Positions 46,443-55,604 of a stretch of DNA of 64,000 nt are shown one piece after another. The first letter of the stretch is position 1. The number at the start of each line of letters is the position of its first letter. Source of the stretch: Campylobacter vicugnae (lineage in GTDB: Bacteria; Campylobacterota; Campylobacteria; Campylobacterales; Campylobacteraceae); contig NZ_CP018793.1 in the NCBI RefSeq assembly GCF_002139875.1, positions 806,001 through 870,000 of the forward strand, in the 5' to 3' direction. The position numbers and the translations under genes are program-made. The notes beneath the pieces were generated by a model. It was not told the DNA's origin. It was given only the letters and a program-made list of their open reading frames with translations, and did no database searches.

Positions 46443-46981
46443 TAAATTTACCAAATTCTCTAGCTATATTTCGCATACTCTTAGCACCGCTTATGTTCTT
46501 TTTGCTTTTGCATATTAGAGATAATAGCGATGCTATAGAAATTAGTTGGCTTAATTACTTTTGTGCTTTGACATTTGTAGTAGCTAGCATTACTGATTTT
46601 TTTGATGGATATATAGCTAGAAGCTGGAATCAAAAGACAAAACTAGGTGCAATATTAGATCCACTAGCTGATAAAATGCTGATTCTAGCAGCATTTTTAG
46701 GTTTAATGATAATAGATAGAGCTGATGCATGGGCAGTATATATAATTCTTGTTAGAGAGTTTTTCATTACTGGATTTAGAGTCGTAATGGCTAGCGAAAA
46801 TATAGATGTGAGCGCATCTATAGCTGGCAAGATTAAGACAATAATGCAGATGGTGGCTATTGGATTTTTAGCTATGCAATGGTGGGGTGGCGAAATTTTA
46901 CTTTGGATTTCTGTTATTCTTACCTTATATTCAGGATATGAGTATATACATGCTTATATTAAAAATATTAAAAATATATAA
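46439..46981 (+). CDS. pgsA: CDP-diacylglycerol-glycerol-3-phosphate 3-phosphatidyltransferase
   Basis: Makes phosphatidylglycerol phosphate in the inner membrane. The 180-residue protein carries the CDP-alcohol phosphotransferase signature DGX2ARX8GX3DX3D (DGYIAR ... GAILDPLAD, near residues 58-80) and four to six hydrophobic helices. The opening LPNSLAIFRILLAPLMFF is typical of PgsA. It is the last gene of the pyrD-M16-dapA-fabL-like-pgsA unit. rseP-like proteases sometimes adjoin it elsewhere, but not here. Confidence 0.95.
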   Translation: MINLPNSLAIFRILLAPLMFFLLLHIRDNSDAIEISWLNYFCALTFVVASITDFFDGYIARSWNQKTKLGAILDPLADKMLILAAFLGLMIIDRADAWAVYIILVREFFITGFRVVMASENIDVSASIAGKIKTIMQMVAIGFLAMQWWGGEILLWISVILTLYSGYEYIHAYIKNIKNI

Positions 46982-47044
46982 TTTTACTATATTTATATTT
47001 TAATTAACTATAATATAGGCTTTATCTAAATTATACAGTTTTTA

Positions 47045-47073
47045 TTGACTTATTAATATATTTTAGATAAAAT
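47045..47073 (+). promoter_or_regulatory. sigma70 promoter of the amino-acid ABC transporter operon
   Basis: TTGACT (47045-47050), a 17-base spacer and TAAAAT (47068-47073), followed 13 bases later by AAGGAG at 47087-47092 and the ATG at 47098. It has both boxes, unlike most promoters here. Confidence 0.55.
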
Positions 47074-47097
47074 TTTAAATAAATTTAAGGAGTAAAT

Positions 47098-47847
47098 ATG
47101 AAAAAAATAATATCTTTTTTATTTATTAGTATTTTGATGATCGGATGCTCTTCTAATAATACCAACAAAGATAAATTAAGAGTCGCAACAGAAGGAACAT
47201 ATAATCCATTTTCATATCATGATGCAAGCGGCAAACTAGTCGGATATGATGTAGAAGTAATCACTGAAGCAGCCAAAAGAGCTGGATTTGAGATTGAATT
47301 TCATGAGACAAATTGGGATGCTATATTCTCAGGATTAAATTCAAATCGGTTTGATATGATAGCAAATCAAATAAGCGATGCGGACCCAAAAAGAGCTCAG
47401 CTTTACACGCTAAGTGATCCATATATAGTTACTTCAGCTGCTGTTGCTGTAAGAGCTAATGATAATAGCATTAACTCACTAAGCGATATTAAAGGTAAAA
47501 ATATTGCTCAAGCAATGGGTAGTAACTACTATGAGATTGCCATAGAAAATGGGGCAAATATTGTTTTAGTTGATGGATTAGCACCAGCTATTAAAGCAGT
47601 AAGTCAAGGTAGAGCAGATGCCACTATGAACGATAAACTTGCTATCTTAAACTATATCAAAACAACTGGTGATAAAAATATCAAAGTCGCATTTAGCGCT
47701 GGCGATGGCACAAGAAGTGTATTTTTATTTAAAAAAGAGTTAACTGAACAAAGAGATAGAATCAATAAAGCTCTTGAATCTATGAAAAAAGATGGAACGC
47801 TAAAGCAAATTTCAGAAAAATATTTTGGAATAGATGTTAGTGAGTAA
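47098..47847 (+). CDS. cystine-type amino-acid ABC transporter, substrate-binding lipoprotein
   Basis: A 249-residue family 3 solute-binding protein with a lipobox MIGC (lipidated Cys17). Motifs [24 protein letters not shown] and [15 protein letters not shown] followed by [13 protein letters not shown] match cystine-binding proteins (TcyA/FliY group) more than glutamine or glutamate binders, though specificity from sequence is tentative. It delivers ligand to the permease and ATPase encoded next. Its stop lies 14 bases inside the permease gene. Confidence 0.82.
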   Translation: MKKIISFLFISILMIGCSSNNTNKDKLRVATEGTYNPFSYHDASGKLVGYDVEVITEAAKRAGFEIEFHETNWDAIFSGLNSNRFDMIANQISDADPKRAQLYTLSDPYIVTSAAVAVRANDNSINSLSDIKGKNIAQAMGSNYYEIAIENGANIVLVDGLAPAIKAVSQGRADATMNDKLAILNYIKTTGDKNIKVAFSAGDGTRSVFLFKKELTEQRDRINKALESMKKDGTLKQISEKYFGIDVSE

Positions 47848-48502
47848 TTATATTGAGGCATTTTTGCCTATGATTAAGGGGGCTATTTTATATACAATCC
47901 CCCTTAGTATTATATCTTTTATTTGTGGTATTGCAATAGGTGTTATTGTAGCGCTTATCCGTATCAATCACAGCAAAAATCCACTATCAAATTTAGCTAA
48001 GGCTATTTGTCAGTTCTACATCTCTATAATTCGTGGAACACCTCTACTTGTACAGCTTTTTATAATATTTTATGGCTTGCCAAATATTGGCATAACTCTA
48101 GATCCATTTATTAGCGCTATTATTGCTTTTAGTCTTAGTATTGGCGCATATAGCAGTGAAACTATTAGAGCTAGTATTTTAGCCGTACCAAAGGGACAAT
48201 GGGAAGCTGGATGGAGCATTGGACTAACTAATAGCGATACTTTTATTAAAATTATTGCTCCACAAGCACTTAAAATTGCTCTACCAACCCTATCAAATAC
48301 ATTTATTGCACTAGTTAAAGATACATCACTAGCATCAGTAGTATTAGTAGCTGAACTATTTCGTCAAGCTCAAACTATCGCCTCTCAAAATTATGAATTT
48401 CTAAGAGTTTATTCGCAAGCTGCTCTTATATACTGGATTATTTGTATAGGTCTTGGCTATTTGCAAACTCGCCTTGAGGCAAAATTTAGCAAGCATCTAT
48501 AA
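47834..48502 (+). CDS. amino-acid ABC transporter permease
   Basis: A 222-residue inner-membrane permease of the His/Glu/Gln/Cys family with about five helices. The cytoplasmic EAA loop, [20 protein letters not shown] near 115-134, docks the ATPase, and [16 protein letters not shown] near 61-76 is the family signature. It probably forms a homodimer with two copies of the ATPase. It overlaps the binding-protein gene and precedes the ATPase gene by nine bases. An in-frame GTG two codons later is a possible alternative start. Confidence 0.9.
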   Translation: MLVSNYIEAFLPMIKGAILYTIPLSIISFICGIAIGVIVALIRINHSKNPLSNLAKAICQFYISIIRGTPLLVQLFIIFYGLPNIGITLDPFISAIIAFSLSIGAYSSETIRASILAVPKGQWEAGWSIGLTNSDTFIKIIAPQALKIALPTLSNTFIALVKDTSLASVVLVAELFRQAQTIASQNYEFLRVYSQAALIYWIICIGLGYLQTRLEAKFSKHL

Positions 48503-48511
48503 GAGGAAAAT

Positions 48512-49255
48512 ATGCTACAAATAAGAGATATAAATAAAAAAATTGGCTCTCATACCATATTATCAAATATTAGTTTTGATATTAAAAAGGGTGAGATAAT
48601 TGCAATTATCGGGCCAAGCGGAAGTGGCAAGACTACACTTCTTCGTTCATTAAACTATCTAGAGATACCAGATAGTGGAATTTTGGAATTTAGCGATGGT
48701 TCATTAAAAATTGATTTTAAATCCCATCCAAGCAAACAAGAAATTTTAAATTTAAGACGCAAAATGGGAATGGTATTTCAATCTTATAATCTTTTTGCTC
48801 ATCTAAATGCTACGCAAAATATTACTCAAGGATTAATTAGCGTACAAAAAATCAATAAAGATAAGGCCATTAATATCGCCCTATCTTTATTAGAAAAATT
48901 TGGCCTAAAAGATAAAGCAAATGCCTATCCTAGCTCTTTAAGCGGAGGACAGCAGCAGCGTGTAGCAATTGCTAGAGCTGTTGCTTTAAAACCAAATATT
49001 TTATTGCTTGATGAGCCTACAAGCGCACTTGATAAAGAACTAGTAAGCGAAGTTTTATCCACGCTTAAAATGCTAGCAAATGAACACCAAACTATGATTT
49101 TAGTCACTCATGAGCTTAAATTTGCCAAGGATATCGCTGATAAGATTATATTTTTAGAAGATGGCAAAATAGTTACTATTGAATCCCCAAAAGAGTTTTT
49201 TGGCTCGCAAAATAATCCAAGAATTCTCAAATTTATAGGTGATCTAAACTACTAA
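48512..49255 (+). CDS. amino-acid ABC transporter ATP-binding protein
   Basis: A 247-residue ABC ATPase with Walker A GPSGSGKTT (34-42), a Q-loop in MVFQSYNLFAHL, signature LSGGQQQR near 147 and Walker B ILLLDEPTSALD near 165. These are diagnostic of polar amino-acid uptake ATPases. It powers the preceding permease. The last base is shared with the rarD start codon (TAATG), so rarD may be cotranscribed. Confidence 0.94.
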   Translation: MLQIRDINKKIGSHTILSNISFDIKKGEIIAIIGPSGSGKTTLLRSLNYLEIPDSGILEFSDGSLKIDFKSHPSKQEILNLRRKMGMVFQSYNLFAHLNATQNITQGLISVQKINKDKAINIALSLLEKFGLKDKANAYPSSLSGGQQQRVAIARAVALKPNILLLDEPTSALDKELVSEVLSTLKMLANEHQTMILVTHELKFAKDIADKIIFLEDGKIVTIESPKEFFGSQNNPRILKFIGDLNY

Positions 49256-50130
49256 TGCAAGCAACACAAAAAGGATTTATCCTAGCTTTAGCTACATTTA
49301 TTATGTGGGGCGTATTTCCGATATTTTTTAAATTCATTGAAGGAATTGCAGCTACTGAGGTTTTAGCTCATAGGATTATATGGTCAGCTTTAATTTTGCT
49401 AGTTATACTTATAATTACAAAAAGATTAAACAGCGTCAAAAGAATAGCAAAAATAAAAAAAGTTACCCTAACCTTAGCCATTACAGGCGCATTAATTGCT
49501 AGTAATTGGGGAGTATTTATCTATGCAATCAACCAAAATGAAATTTTAGCAACTAGTCTTGGATACTTTATAAACCCTCTTTTTTCCATACTTCTTGGTG
49601 CTATTATATTAAAAGAGGAGCTAAGTCCTGCTTTAAAACTCTCAATTTTTATCGTATTTATTGCTATTGGAGTTCAAATTTACGCTATTGGCAATCTACC
49701 GCTAATATCTATCATACTACCATTATCATTTGCGTTATATGGACTTTTACGCAAAAAACTTGGGGTAAGAACATTTGAAGGGTTATTTATCGAAACTATT
49801 ATTTTAACGCCTTTTGCTCTACTTTATTTACTATATCTAGCTATAAATAATAGCAGTGAATTTGGGATAAATTTTAATGGAATTATGCTATTTTTAAGTG
49901 GGTTTGTAACTATACTACCACTACTTACATTTAATGCTAGCACCAAATATCTTAAACTATCTACAATTGGATTTTTGCAGTATATAAGCCCAACTTTAAG
50001 TATGATTATTGCAGTTTTTATATATAATGAGACTTTAGATTTTTATAAAATTATTAGCTTTGCACTCATATGGATTAGTCTTGCAATTGCTACAATTTCA
50101 AATTTAAGGAGAAAAAATGGCACAAAATGA
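49255..50130 (+). CDS. rarD: RarD-like EamA family transporter
   Basis: A 291-residue membrane protein with about ten helices. MWGVFPIFFKFIEGIAATEVLAHRIIWS near the start and NWGVFIYAINQNEILATSLGYFINPL near 85-110 are the RarD hallmark blocks. RarD proteins are DMT exporters of unknown substrate; the chloramphenicol link in the name is historical. The gene shares one base with the ABC ATPase gene and overlaps the next small gene by 14 bases. Confidence 0.9.
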   Translation: MQATQKGFILALATFIMWGVFPIFFKFIEGIAATEVLAHRIIWSALILLVILIITKRLNSVKRIAKIKKVTLTLAITGALIASNWGVFIYAINQNEILATSLGYFINPLFSILLGAIILKEELSPALKLSIFIVFIAIGVQIYAIGNLPLISIILPLSFALYGLLRKKLGVRTFEGLFIETIILTPFALLYLLYLAINNSSEFGINFNGIMLFLSGFVTILPLLTFNASTKYLKLSTIGFLQYISPTLSMIIAVFIYNETLDFYKIISFALIWISLAIATISNLRRKNGTK

Positions 50131-50551
50131 TTTAATTATAATGGCAGTTGCTGTATTAATTGTAGGAGTAATACTCTATAAACAGATAAATAAAGTAACA
50201 CAAAATATCACAAATGATGATGAAAATCCAAATTTAGCCTATTCTAAATTTTGTGATGCGATAGACAATCAAATAGATATATTGCGTCAAAATACCCAAG
50301 AAGATATGATATTAGAACCTAATAAAAAAGATGAAATACTAGAAGCTTTAAGCGATTTTAGTAAAGAACTTGTATTTATTGAGTCTTTAAATTCAAAAGA
50401 TAGCACCCAATGGCAAAGCAAACTTTTTGCTCTTCTTAGCAGACTTGATAGTTTTGTAGAGTCTAATTTTATAAACGGAGAACAGCTTGCTAGAAGCATT
50501 AAAGAGAATTTAAAAGGTGAGTTTAATAGACTTGGGCTAGATAGAGATTAA
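50117..50551 (+). CDS. hypothetical protein with one N-terminal membrane helix
   Basis: Not recognised. The 144-residue protein has a hydrophobic helix at about 6-20 (IIMAVAVLIVGVILY) and then a soluble, acidic, helical region rich in Asp/Glu/Asn/Gln without cysteines or known motifs. It is probably anchored in the inner membrane with the body on either side; the N-terminus has few charges, so topology is unclear. It starts 14 bases inside the end of rarD, with GGAG seven bases upstream. It is the last gene of the transporter run and ends at a good terminator. Confidence 0.68.
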   Translation: MAQNDLIIMAVAVLIVGVILYKQINKVTQNITNDDENPNLAYSKFCDAIDNQIDILRQNTQEDMILEPNKKDEILEALSDFSKELVFIESLNSKDSTQWQSKLFALLSRLDSFVESNFINGEQLARSIKENLKGEFNRLGLDRD

Positions 50552-50564
50552 AATCTAGCCTTTT
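50535..50564 (+). terminator. Rho-independent terminator after the ABC-rarD run
   Basis: 8-bp perfect stem GGCTAGAT/ATCTAGCC with a 10-base loop, followed by TTTT. It overlaps the last codons of the 144-residue gene and of the convergent GH3 gene. This is the best terminator in the window. Confidence 0.7.
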
Positions 50565-51606
50565 GAGCAATTATACGATTATACGCATCAATAATTCTAG
50601 TAATCTCTATTTTACCACTTTTAACAGAGTTAAAAATTGCATCATTTAAAGCTTTTATAGAATTTGTTTTATTATAAAAATACTCACTTACTAGCAATAT
50701 ATCTACTCCAGCATTTACTGCCTTTATAGCATTTTGCTCAAGCGTTCCGCCAAGTGCTTTCATTAGCATATCATCGCTTATTACAACGCCTTCATAATTT
50801 AAGCTATCTTTTAGTAAATTTGTAACTATTTGGCGTGAGAGCGTAGCTGGATTTACATCATCGATTGTCGGGATTATCATATGGCCAACCATTATAAATT
50901 TAGCTTTTTTACGCTTAATTAATTCATAATACGGCCTAATCTCATCAAAATCAAAACTATCTACTACAGTGCTAGTCTTATGCGTATCAGATGGGGCATT
51001 GCCATGACCTGGAAAATGCTTTAACACACTAGCAACACCTACATTATCAAAAGCTGATATAAACTCACTAGCATATGCAGTTACTTCACCTGCATCCTTG
51101 CTAAATGCTCTTTGTCTTTGACCAATTATAGGCGATATATCATTATGAAGATCAACTACTGGAGCAAAATTCATATTTATTCCAAGATTTTTAAGCTGAG
51201 TTGCCATATTGGTATATAGCTTATTAGCACTATTTAGATCTAACTCACTACCAACCTTATAAGCTGATGGAAAATGTTCAAAATCGCTAAATTTATTAAA
51301 TCTACTAATCTGCCCACCCTCTTCATCAATAGCTATAAAAAGAGGATATTTAGAACTGGCTGAATTTAAATATTTGGTTAAATTTTTTAACCCCTGTTTG
51401 CTACTAATATTTCTAGCTAGTAACATTACTCCACCGATTCTGCCGTTTTTAATATCAAGATGAAGCTGCCTAACCCACTCATCACTAGAGCTACTTCCAT
51501 TAAAACCTACCATAATCATCTGACCGATCATATTTCTTAACTCTTTATCACTTGGTGTGCCAAAGAGTGAAATAGTAAAAATAAATAGCAAAATAATCTT
51601 TTTCAT
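50548..51606 (-). CDS. nagZ: glycoside hydrolase family 3 beta-N-acetylhexosaminidase, exported
   Basis: A 352-residue GH3 enzyme with the NagZ-type motif KHFPGHG near 193-199 followed by the Asp-His dyad in SDTHK, and VVISDDML near 270-277 holding the nucleophile aspartate. It would remove GlcNAc from peptidoglycan or muropeptides. Unusually for NagZ, it starts with a clear signal peptide (MKKIILLFIFTISLFG), so it likely acts in the periplasm or on the surface rather than in cytoplasmic recycling. It overlaps gpsA by four bases. Confidence 0.85.
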   Translation of the reverse strand: MKKIILLFIFTISLFGTPSDKELRNMIGQMIMVGFNGSSSSDEWVRQLHLDIKNGRIGGVMLLARNISSKQGLKNLTKYLNSASSKYPLFIAIDEEGGQISRFNKFSDFEHFPSAYKVGSELDLNSANKLYTNMATQLKNLGINMNFAPVVDLHNDISPIIGQRQRAFSKDAGEVTAYASEFISAFDNVGVASVLKHFPGHGNAPSDTHKTSTVVDSFDFDEIRPYYELIKRKKAKFIMVGHMIIPTIDDVNPATLSRQIVTNLLKDSLNYEGVVISDDMLMKALGGTLEQNAIKAVNAGVDILLVSEYFYNKTNSIKALNDAIFNSVKSGKIEITRIIDAYNRIIAQKARF

Positions 51607-52493
51607 CGTCGTTTTAATAAATCCTTTAAGGCCTCTTTAGCATTTTTGCCACCTAGCATATCAACTACTTGACTAGCAATTGGAGTATAAATCGCTTTTT
51701 GCTGAGCAATTTTAGTAATTGCATATGCTGTAGCTACACCTTCAGCCACCTCTCCAATTTGAGCTAAAATCTCATCAAGACTAAATCCACTAGCTAACCC
51801 AAGACCAACTCTATAATTTCTAGATAATTCACTACTTGCAGTTAAAAATAGATCCCCTGCTCCACTAAGACCTAAAAATGTATCACTCTTAGCACCAAAA
51901 TGCTCACCAAATCTAGCCATCTCTACTAATCCTCTAGATATTAAACTAGCCCTAGCATTTTGCCCAAGACCAAGACCAGCACATACACCGCCAGCTATAG
52001 CAATCACATTCTTATACGCGCCACAAATCTCAGCCCCTATAACATCGTCGCTAATATATGGCTTAATAAAACTTGGAAAAGTGCTAGCCCAAATTTGAGC
52101 TAACTCATCATTTTCGCTGCTTATCACTAAAGCACACGGCAATCCTTGTATAACTTCGCTTGCAAAGCTAGGACCGCTTAAAAATGCCAAATTTTCGCTT
52201 GGAGCAAATTTAGAATAGATCTCATGTAAAAACTCTCCACTAATCGTATCTATACCTTTAGAAGCTACTAATATTTTTTGATTCTTTGCTTTAAAATTTG
52301 AGCGTAAAAACTCATGTGTTTTTTGAGTTGATATACTAAAGAGCAAATAGTCGCACTCTAGCGCCTTATCCAATTCTACAAAACCTTCAATATCACGCTT
52401 TGTTCGAGATGAGATAATGCAATCATTATTTATTTTAAGTGCTGAGTATAAAGCCTGCCCCCATTTACCAGCACCGATTACTGCTATTTTCAT
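51603..52493 (-). CDS. gpsA: glycerol-3-phosphate dehydrogenase (NAD(P)+)
   Basis: Makes sn-glycerol-3-phosphate from dihydroxyacetone phosphate for phospholipid synthesis (plsC and pgsA are in the same window). The 296 residues have the Rossmann motif GAGKWGQAL (7-15), LFSISTQ, LSGPSFASEV, and the AYKNVIAIAGGV motif with the catalytic lysine. The product overlaps the hexosaminidase start by four bases. A 120-base gap separates it from gatB upstream. Confidence 0.95.
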   Translation of the reverse strand: MKIAVIGAGKWGQALYSALKINNDCIISSRTKRDIEGFVELDKALECDYLLFSISTQKTHEFLRSNFKAKNQKILVASKGIDTISGEFLHEIYSKFAPSENLAFLSGPSFASEVIQGLPCALVISSENDELAQIWASTFPSFIKPYISDDVIGAEICGAYKNVIAIAGGVCAGLGLGQNARASLISRGLVEMARFGEHFGAKSDTFLGLSGAGDLFLTASSELSRNYRVGLGLASGFSLDEILAQIGEVAEGVATAYAITKIAQQKAIYTPIASQVVDMLGGKNAKEALKDLLKRR

Positions 52494-52522
52494 ATCATAT
52501 TATCCATATTTATACATTACTG

Positions 52523-52549
52523 CTGTTATTTATTTAAATTTAATAACAG
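52523..52549. repeat. inverted repeat between gpsA and gatB
   Basis: Perfect 8-bp arms CTGTTATT and AATAACAG around an 11-base A+T-rich loop. There is no U tail on either strand, so it is not a clear terminator; an operator for gpsA or an mRNA end structure is possible. The rest of the 52494-52613 gap is featureless A+T-rich DNA. Confidence 0.35.
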
Positions 52550-52613
52550 ATAAAACTCCGCAAGAAAAATATTGCTATTAATTATTAAATTTAATCCTAT
52601 TAAAGCAGCAAAA

Positions 52614-54035
52614 TTATCCTAGCTTTGATTTTAATAACTCATTTACTTTAGCTGGATTAAATGCACCCTTACCCTCTTTCATTACTTGACCAACAAAGAA
52701 ACCAAATAATTTATCTTTACCGCTCTTATACTCAGCTACTTTATCTTCATTTGTAGCTAATACTGTATCAATAATAGACAATATAGCAGAGTCGTCACTT
52801 ACTTGTTTTAGGCCTAGACGATCAATCACGCTATCTATATCTTCATCACTTTCTATTATTACATCTAAGACATCTTTAGCAGCTTTTTGTGAGATGGTGC
52901 CATCTTCTATTCTATTTAATAGAGTTGAGAGTTTTGCACTATTAACTGGACTTATCTCTATAGTTACGCCATTTTTTAATCTACCTAAAAGCTCTACAGT
53001 AAGCCAAGTTACACATAGTTTTGGTGAGTTTCCGCCAGCTATTAAATCTTCAAAATATTTTGCCATCTCATAGCTGCTAATTATCACATCAGCATCGCTC
53101 TCTTTTATTCCAAATTCACTTATATATCTAGCTCTTTTTTCATCTGGCAACTCAGGCAAAATACTAGCCTCTTCCATAAGCTCATCAGGAATAATAACTG
53201 GTAATAAATCAGGATCTGGAAAATAGCGATACTCTGCACTATCTTCTTTACTTCTCATTGGTTTAGTTATTAATTTTGTCGTATCAAATAGTCTAGTTTC
53301 TTGAACTACTTCGCTATCATATCTACCATCTTCCCATGCTTCACACTGACGCTCTACCTCATATTCGATAGCTTTTTGGATAAATCTAAATGAATTTAAA
53401 TTTTTAATCTCAACTCTTGTATATAGCTTTTCATCACCCTTTGGTCTAATGCTAACATTTACATCGCATCTAAAAGAGCCTTCTTGCATATTAGCATCGC
53501 TAATATTTAAAAATCTTAAAATACTATGAAGTTTTTTAAGATACGCTACTGCCTCATCACTACTTCTAATATCTGGTTCGCTTACGATCTCTAAAAGCGG
53601 AGTTCCAGCACGATTTAAATCCACAAGACTAGATTTACTCTCATGGCTATTTTTGCCAGCATCTTCTTCTAAATGCGCTCTAGTAATACCAATTCTTTTG
53701 CTCTCATTACCAACTTTGATAATTAGCTCACCATTTTCTACAATTGGAATAGTAAATTGAGATATCTGATAGGCTTTAGGTAGATCTGGATAGAAGTAGT
53801 TTTTGCGGTCAAAAACACTCTTTTTATTTACAGTTGCATTTATTGCCTTACCAAAGCTAATTGCTTTTTTTACCGCTTGAGAATTTAACACCGGCAATGC
53901 CCCAGGAAGAGCTAAGCATGTTGGACAAACATGAGTATTTGGCTCCTCTCCAAAACTAGTTGAACATCCACAAAATATCTTAGTTTTAGTATTTAACTGA
54001 CAATGAACTTCTAATCCTATAACTGTTTCAAACAT
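52614..54035 (-). CDS. gatB: aspartyl/glutamyl-tRNA amidotransferase subunit B
   Basis: Part of GatCAB, which converts Glu-tRNA(Gln) (and Asp-tRNA(Asn) in some bacteria) to the amide form; Campylobacter lacks GlnRS as far as I know. The 473-residue protein starts [13 protein letters not shown] and shows the zinc cysteines CGCSTSF and [11 protein letters not shown], the [17 protein letters not shown] block and the C-terminal YqeY-like tail domain. I use the ATG at 54035, preceded by AAAGG; the frame is open 14 codons further but without support. It has its own promoter. Confidence 0.95.
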   Translation of the reverse strand: MFETVIGLEVHCQLNTKTKIFCGCSTSFGEEPNTHVCPTCLALPGALPVLNSQAVKKAISFGKAINATVNKKSVFDRKNYFYPDLPKAYQISQFTIPIVENGELIIKVGNESKRIGITRAHLEEDAGKNSHESKSSLVDLNRAGTPLLEIVSEPDIRSSDEAVAYLKKLHSILRFLNISDANMQEGSFRCDVNVSIRPKGDEKLYTRVEIKNLNSFRFIQKAIEYEVERQCEAWEDGRYDSEVVQETRLFDTTKLITKPMRSKEDSAEYRYFPDPDLLPVIIPDELMEEASILPELPDEKRARYISEFGIKESDADVIISSYEMAKYFEDLIAGGNSPKLCVTWLTVELLGRLKNGVTIEISPVNSAKLSTLLNRIEDGTISQKAAKDVLDVIIESDEDIDSVIDRLGLKQVSDDSAILSIIDTVLATNEDKVAEYKSGKDKLFGFFVGQVMKEGKGAFNPAKVNELLKSKLG

Positions 54036-54067
54036 AAATTTAGCCTTTTGATATTGATAAATTGTAT

Positions 54068-54073
54068 ATTTTA
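54068..54073 (-). promoter_or_regulatory. probable sigma70 -10 box of gatB
   Basis: TAAAAT on the minus strand preceded by a run of eight T and TGTGC, 32 bases before the gatB ATG. It is a textbook Campylobacter promoter context. Confidence 0.6.
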
Positions 54074-54101
54074 GCACAAAAAAAATTAAATATTAATAAG
54101 G

Positions 54102-54638
54102 TTAATCTAGCGTAAAATAGCGAATCGATGCAAATCCAGCCACACCGCACTTCATCACAGCACAAATTTGCTCAGCACTCATTATCCCGCCAAGAGCAAT
54201 AACCTTAGCTTTTGACATCTTTATAGCTTCTTTTAACCCTTCTAAGCCTTTTGGCTCCCCTTTATTTGGTGTAGCAAAAATCGGGCTAAATGTGATAAAA
54301 TCAGCTCCATATTGATTGGCTAATTCTATCTCTTTAATATTATGAGTACTAGCAATTTTGATTAAATTTGATGGAGTATCTTTTAATAAATGAATAAAAT
54401 TCGAGCTAAAATGAATACCATCAAAACCAAGTTTGCAAGCCAAATCGATATCATTTTGAAGTAAAAATTTTCTATTATTAGATCTAAATTTAATAAATTC
54501 TTGAGCTGTTTTATCATATTTATTAGAGTTTTTATCTCTAAATAGTAGCATATTAGCCTCTTTTAATCTAATAAAATTATTAAAAGCATAATCTAAATTT
54601 GAATAAAATTTAGGATCGCTGATTGCGTATTTTATCAC
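54102..54638 (-). CDS. ThiE/TenI-like thiamine phosphate synthase family protein
   Basis: A short (178-residue) TIM-barrel protein of the thiamine phosphate synthase superfamily. Recognisable pieces are LLFRDKNS near 32-39, FDGIHFSS near 73-80, ADFITFSPIFATPNKG near 112-127 and VIALGGI. Some residues of genuine ThiE differ (the usual GvHLGQ is GIHFSS), and the protein is about 30 residues shorter, so it may be TenI-like or degenerate rather than a true synthase. The start is GTG with AAGGA upstream. It overlaps the preceding 67-residue membrane gene by 29 bases. Confidence 0.7.
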   Translation of the reverse strand: MIKYAISDPKFYSNLDYAFNNFIRLKEANMLLFRDKNSNKYDKTAQEFIKFRSNNRKFLLQNDIDLACKLGFDGIHFSSNFIHLLKDTPSNLIKIASTHNIKEIELANQYGADFITFSPIFATPNKGEPKGLEGLKEAIKMSKAKVIALGGIMSAEQICAVMKCGVAGFASIRYFTLD

Positions 54639-54813
54639 TATTTAAAATCCTTAATAGCAGATACGATATCAAAGCCAAAATAAGACCAAAACTAGCCCCA
54701 ATCAAACCACTAAATAAAAGTCCTAAAAAATAAAAATGATAGATAAAAAATAGTGCGCCTACAAGAGCAATAGCCCACGACGCACCAAAAATAAAATGTA
54801 GAATATATATCAA
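54610..54813 (-). CDS. small membrane protein, 67 residues
   Basis: Not recognised by family. It has two hydrophobic helices (about 4-27 and 30-56) with a short turn between them and a basic C-terminal tail (SDKIRNQRS). It starts four bases after the atpB stop and overlaps the ThiE-like gene by 29 bases, so it is cotranslated with both. A small membrane gene after the displaced atpB is also present in other campylobacters, as I recall; a link to ATP synthase assembly is only a guess. Confidence 0.68.
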   Translation of the reverse strand: MIYILHFIFGASWAIALVGALFFIYHFYFLGLLFSGLIGASFGLILALISYLLLRILNSDKIRNQRS

Positions 54814-54817
54814 AAAA

Positions 54818-55498
54818 TTAATGCTCTTCAGATACTACCACAGCACCAGCAAGATAAACATATGTAAGTATCATAAAAATAAATGTTTGAAGTAATGCCA
54901 TAAATGTTAGTAATGCAAATGCTGGAAGTGGAGCAACCCACGGAGCAAGACTAAGTACTACCATCAAAAATAGATCATCACCTTTAATATTTCCAAAAAG
55001 CCTGAACGATAATGAAACTATACGAGATAGATGAGATACAATCTCAATAGGGAACATTAAAGGAGCAAGAAATTTATTTGGCCCCATAAAGTGAGCAAAA
55101 TATTTAATTACACCTTGAGTGCGAATACCTTCAAAATTGTAGTATAAAAATACACAAAGAGCCAGACAAAGAGTTAAATTTAAGCTAGAACTAGGAGCTT
55201 CAAAGCCAGGAATTATACCAATTAGGTTACTTGTTAAAACAATTAAACCAATTGTAGCTACTAGCGGTAGATACTTTCTAGCAAGTTCATCGCTACCCAT
55301 TACATCACGACCCATAGATACAATACCTTCTAAATATGCCTCAAGTAAATTTTGAGTACCACGAGGTACAAGTTGCATTGAACTAGTAGCCATTTTAGCA
55401 ACGATAAGCACAATAATCGCAACTAAAATAATATGAAAAAGATATGTAAAACTATGATCATTAATGATCAAATTTGAAAAGAGAAATAGATCTTTCAT
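54818..55498 (-). CDS. atpB: F1F0 ATP synthase subunit a
   Basis: Forms the proton half-channels against the c-ring. The 226-residue protein has five to six helices and the essential arginine (Arg166) in SFRLFGN, with [17 protein letters not shown] and the C-terminal [20 protein letters not shown] helix also typical. It lies apart from any other atp gene, as is usual in Campylobacter, where atpB is separated from the main atp operon. It is followed by the 67-residue membrane gene and the ThiE-like gene. Confidence 0.95.
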   Translation of the reverse strand: MKDLFLFSNLIINDHSFTYLFHIILVAIIVLIVAKMATSSMQLVPRGTQNLLEAYLEGIVSMGRDVMGSDELARKYLPLVATIGLIVLTSNLIGIIPGFEAPSSSLNLTLCLALCVFLYYNFEGIRTQGVIKYFAHFMGPNKFLAPLMFPIEIVSHLSRIVSLSFRLFGNIKGDDLFLMVVLSLAPWVAPLPAFALLTFMALLQTFIFMILTYVYLAGAVVVSEEH

Positions 55499-55529
55499 AG
55501 AAAAGCGCCTTTTAGAAAATTTTTTGGCA

Positions 55530-55535
55530 ATTATA
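55530..55535 (-). promoter_or_regulatory. probable -10 box of atpB
   Basis: TATAAT on the minus strand within AAGATATAATTGCC, 31 bases before the atpB ATG. There is no convincing -35. Confidence 0.45.
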
Positions 55536-55604
55536 TCTTAATTTATATTAAGCAAAAATTAAAATATATAGTTAAAACTCTATTTTTGGCCGTTTAAAAT
55601 AAAA

